From NCBI RefSeq assembly GCF_025766255.1, contig NW_026516748.1, positions 124,001 through 188,000 on the forward strand: a stretch of DNA of 64,000 nt. Reading direction: 5' to 3'. Numbering within the stretch: position 1 is the first letter of the stretch; the number at the start of each line of letters is the position of its first letter. The DNA comes from Zychaea mexicana. Taxonomy: Eukaryota > Mucoromycota > Mucoromycetes > Mucorales > Lichtheimiaceae. Positions 62,204-64,000 of this stretch are shown piece after piece. The translations under genes were made by a program, and so were the position numbers. The notes beneath the pieces are model-generated. The model ran no database searches and was not told the DNA's origin. It saw only the letters and a list, made by a program, of their open reading frames with translations.

Positions 62204-64000
62204 ATGCGTCGATCGCTGAATGTCTGGGCAGCACTTGCCTTCTTAACGGCAGTAACCGCCCAGAACCCTGATTTCGACACCTCAGTCGACCAATACAGCA
62301 ATGTCTCATTCAGTGTTGCAAACGGTAAATATATGCAAAGATCAGTTCACGGAAGGAAAGAGGGAGAAACAAGGAAGGCCGAGAAAAGTGTGGCGGCTCT
62401 CTCGATTCGACAAGTTAGTTAACTTGCTCGTTTACACTAGACGAAGCCAACGGCTTCTCTGTCGAATATCACAACTGGTATAAGATTGTTACGAACCACC
62501 GAGTAAACGAACAATATGCCCTTGTTTGCTGTGGTCAACCTACAACCAATTTCACTCAATATCAGGCGGCAGTGAACACGCCAGTGACCAGCGTTGGTGT
62601 TACCACTGTGCGCGATGTTCTGCCGTATATGGAGGTAATTGAGAAACTCATGATAGGCCCACACTTTTCTTTAGGATATACTAAGAAGCAGGATTGGATG
62701 CTTTTTTTGTTTTACCTTAGCTTCTTGGATTGAGTGATCGTGTTCAGTCGATCGAAGGATATCAGAATGTTACCTCACCTTGCTATGGCGATGTTACAGA
62801 CACTCCTGGTAACGGCACGGTCGATATCGTCTTTACGGATCACAGCATCTCCAACATGCCCGATACACACTACATTGGATTTTCACCCGATAATGAAGAG
62901 CTGACGCCACTTCAGGTGAGATACAATCTTTAAAGGAAATGAAACCATGCATCAATATGCTCATTCTTTGCGTGGAACCTATTATCTGTGATTGTTTAGC
63001 AAGCGTCTTGGCTTGTATATATTGCTCTTTTCTTTGATATGGAGGGTGAAGCAACGACAACATTCGGCAACATCGAGTCATCATATACCTGCCACAAAGA
63101 TAATATGGCCGATGTACCTGATAAGAAAGACTTGGCTTGGACGTACTACGAACCCACTAATAAAACATGGACTTTGGTAAACACACCCTTTTACAAATTG
63201 CTGGCGGAGGATTCCGGTATGTATCGGAGGAAGAATAATGGAGAAAGTAAAGAGAGATTTGGAGCGAAATAGCAGTGTTATTGACCTTGTAATATTAATA
63301 TTATACAGGTTCCAAACTGGTGGAACCGAATACCGCACAGTCCACTGTGTACACACAAATAAACGAATTCCACACTGCTATTCGATATGCCGATTTCGCC
63401 ATTGATGTCACACCGCTGAGCAATCTTGGTAATCAATCGTACGAGGATTGGTTATCCCTGGGTGGCTTCACTACAGATCTTGATATCTATTCAGAGGCTT
63501 TCATTGATGACAAAAATGTGTTCCGTACGGATGGTCTTGTCAATAGCAACGGTTACTCAGGTACGGCATAGCGAAAAGTTCGCTTTGGCTATAAGAAGAG
63601 TATAAACTCGAGATTATTGATCCGCATATGTTGGTCGATGTCATAGATTGGTCGCAACGCTCGCCTGCCCGGCCGGATCTGGCACTTCGAGGTTTGTACA
63701 GGATAATGTTGCAAACGTGACCTCTGTATTACTGTCGGCTTATTCGTATTGCAATTTTACTTAGATATAATCCATATGATGTATCCAACATACCAAGCCA
63801 ACTACAGCTCCACTTGGCTGCGAAACTTTGCAAAACAAGACAGACCTCGACAAATTGCCGATATCAGCTATGCATGCGATGCAACTGATATAATCAGCGA
63901 GTTACAATGCGCTCCCGAAAAGTTTGGTGTAAATCAACGACAAGACAGTGGGGATGGTGGTCATGCCCATACCCTTAGTGCTGGTGGTAAGGCTGGTATT
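62204..64000 (+). CDS. Secreted glycoprotein, periplasmic-binding-like (partial, runs off the edge)
   Basis: Seven exons are visible: 62204-62324, 62441-62634, 62721-62916, 63000-63214, 63309-63560, 63647-63691 and 63765 onward, still open at 64000. The protein starts with a signal peptide (MRRSLNVWAALAFLTAVTAQ). The mature part has at least seven N-glycosylation sequons (NVS, NFT, NVT, NGT, NKT, NQS, NYS) and several Cys. Segments such as VGVTTVRDVLPYME, LLGLSDRVQSIEGY and PDLALRDIIHMMYPTY recall the organisation of TroA/FhuD-like substrate-binding proteins, where a TT/PxRVV strand precedes a LGxxDRVVG turn, and similar secreted proteins exist in Mucoromycota. Ligand (metal or siderophore) is unknown. 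The C-terminal end visible here is Gly/His-rich. Family call moderate, exon structure good. Confidence 0.7.

Noticed and set aside
1..64000. CRISPR arrays, bacterial operons and ribosomal RNA
   Set aside because: None seen; repeats present are microsatellites or transposon ends, and gene structure is eukaryotic.

Overview
This window reads as nuclear DNA of an early-diverging fungus, most likely Mucoromycota (Mucorales-like). Genes are dense in short GT-AG introns of about 50-150 nt, and intergenic DNA is AT-rich with microsatellites. The gene set is fungal (Zds-type, Scw1/Whi3-type RRM, PMP3, Ski3, INO1, UBR1) but includes a JMJD6-type hydroxylase, which to my knowledge ascomycete yeasts lack. 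The organism assignment is inference from gene content and architecture.

Left part (1-34.3 kb) is mostly housekeeping. In order: a Zds1/2-like regulator (+), the Ski complex TPR scaffold Ski3 (16 exons, +), a five-exon PMP3 proteolipid (+), a broken PIF/Harbinger transposase fragment, a decayed coding remnant, a JMJD6 orthologue (+) convergent with cytosolic-type arginyl-tRNA synthetase (-), an AAAP/SLC38-type amino acid transporter (+) and a Scw1/Whi3-like two-RRM protein with polyQ and polyN tracts (+). Then comes a 1.7 kb element with ~230 bp terminal inverted repeats carrying an RTC4-like gene fragment, followed by inositol-3-phosphate synthase INO1 (+) convergent with the tail-anchored protein factor GET4 (-).

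Middle part (34.3-46.4 kb) is AT-rich and lacks recognisable conserved genes. It holds the most unusual feature: four copies (three intact, one broken) of a tiny 63-68 residue protein consisting of little more than one WWE-like domain. The broken copy and its nearest neighbour also share upstream DNA, so part of the cluster arose by local segmental duplication.

Right part (46.4-64 kb) holds an F-box/LRR protein (-) divergent from a full-length UBR1 N-recognin E3 ligase (+, 7 exons, about 2192 residues), whose first intron falls inside the UBR box and appears to use a GA-AG boundary. Next are a seven-TM orphan membrane protein (+), a gene-poor stretch of 4.7 kb with a possible pogo-like inverted-repeat relic, and a secreted, heavily N-glycosylated protein resembling periplasmic-binding-like folds that runs off the right edge.

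The genes are not a pathway cluster; they are independent cellular genes. The closest functional theme is the divergent F-box/UBR1 pair, both ubiquitin-ligase components. Exon coordinates were read by eye from splice motifs, reading-frame continuity and protein-family resemblance.
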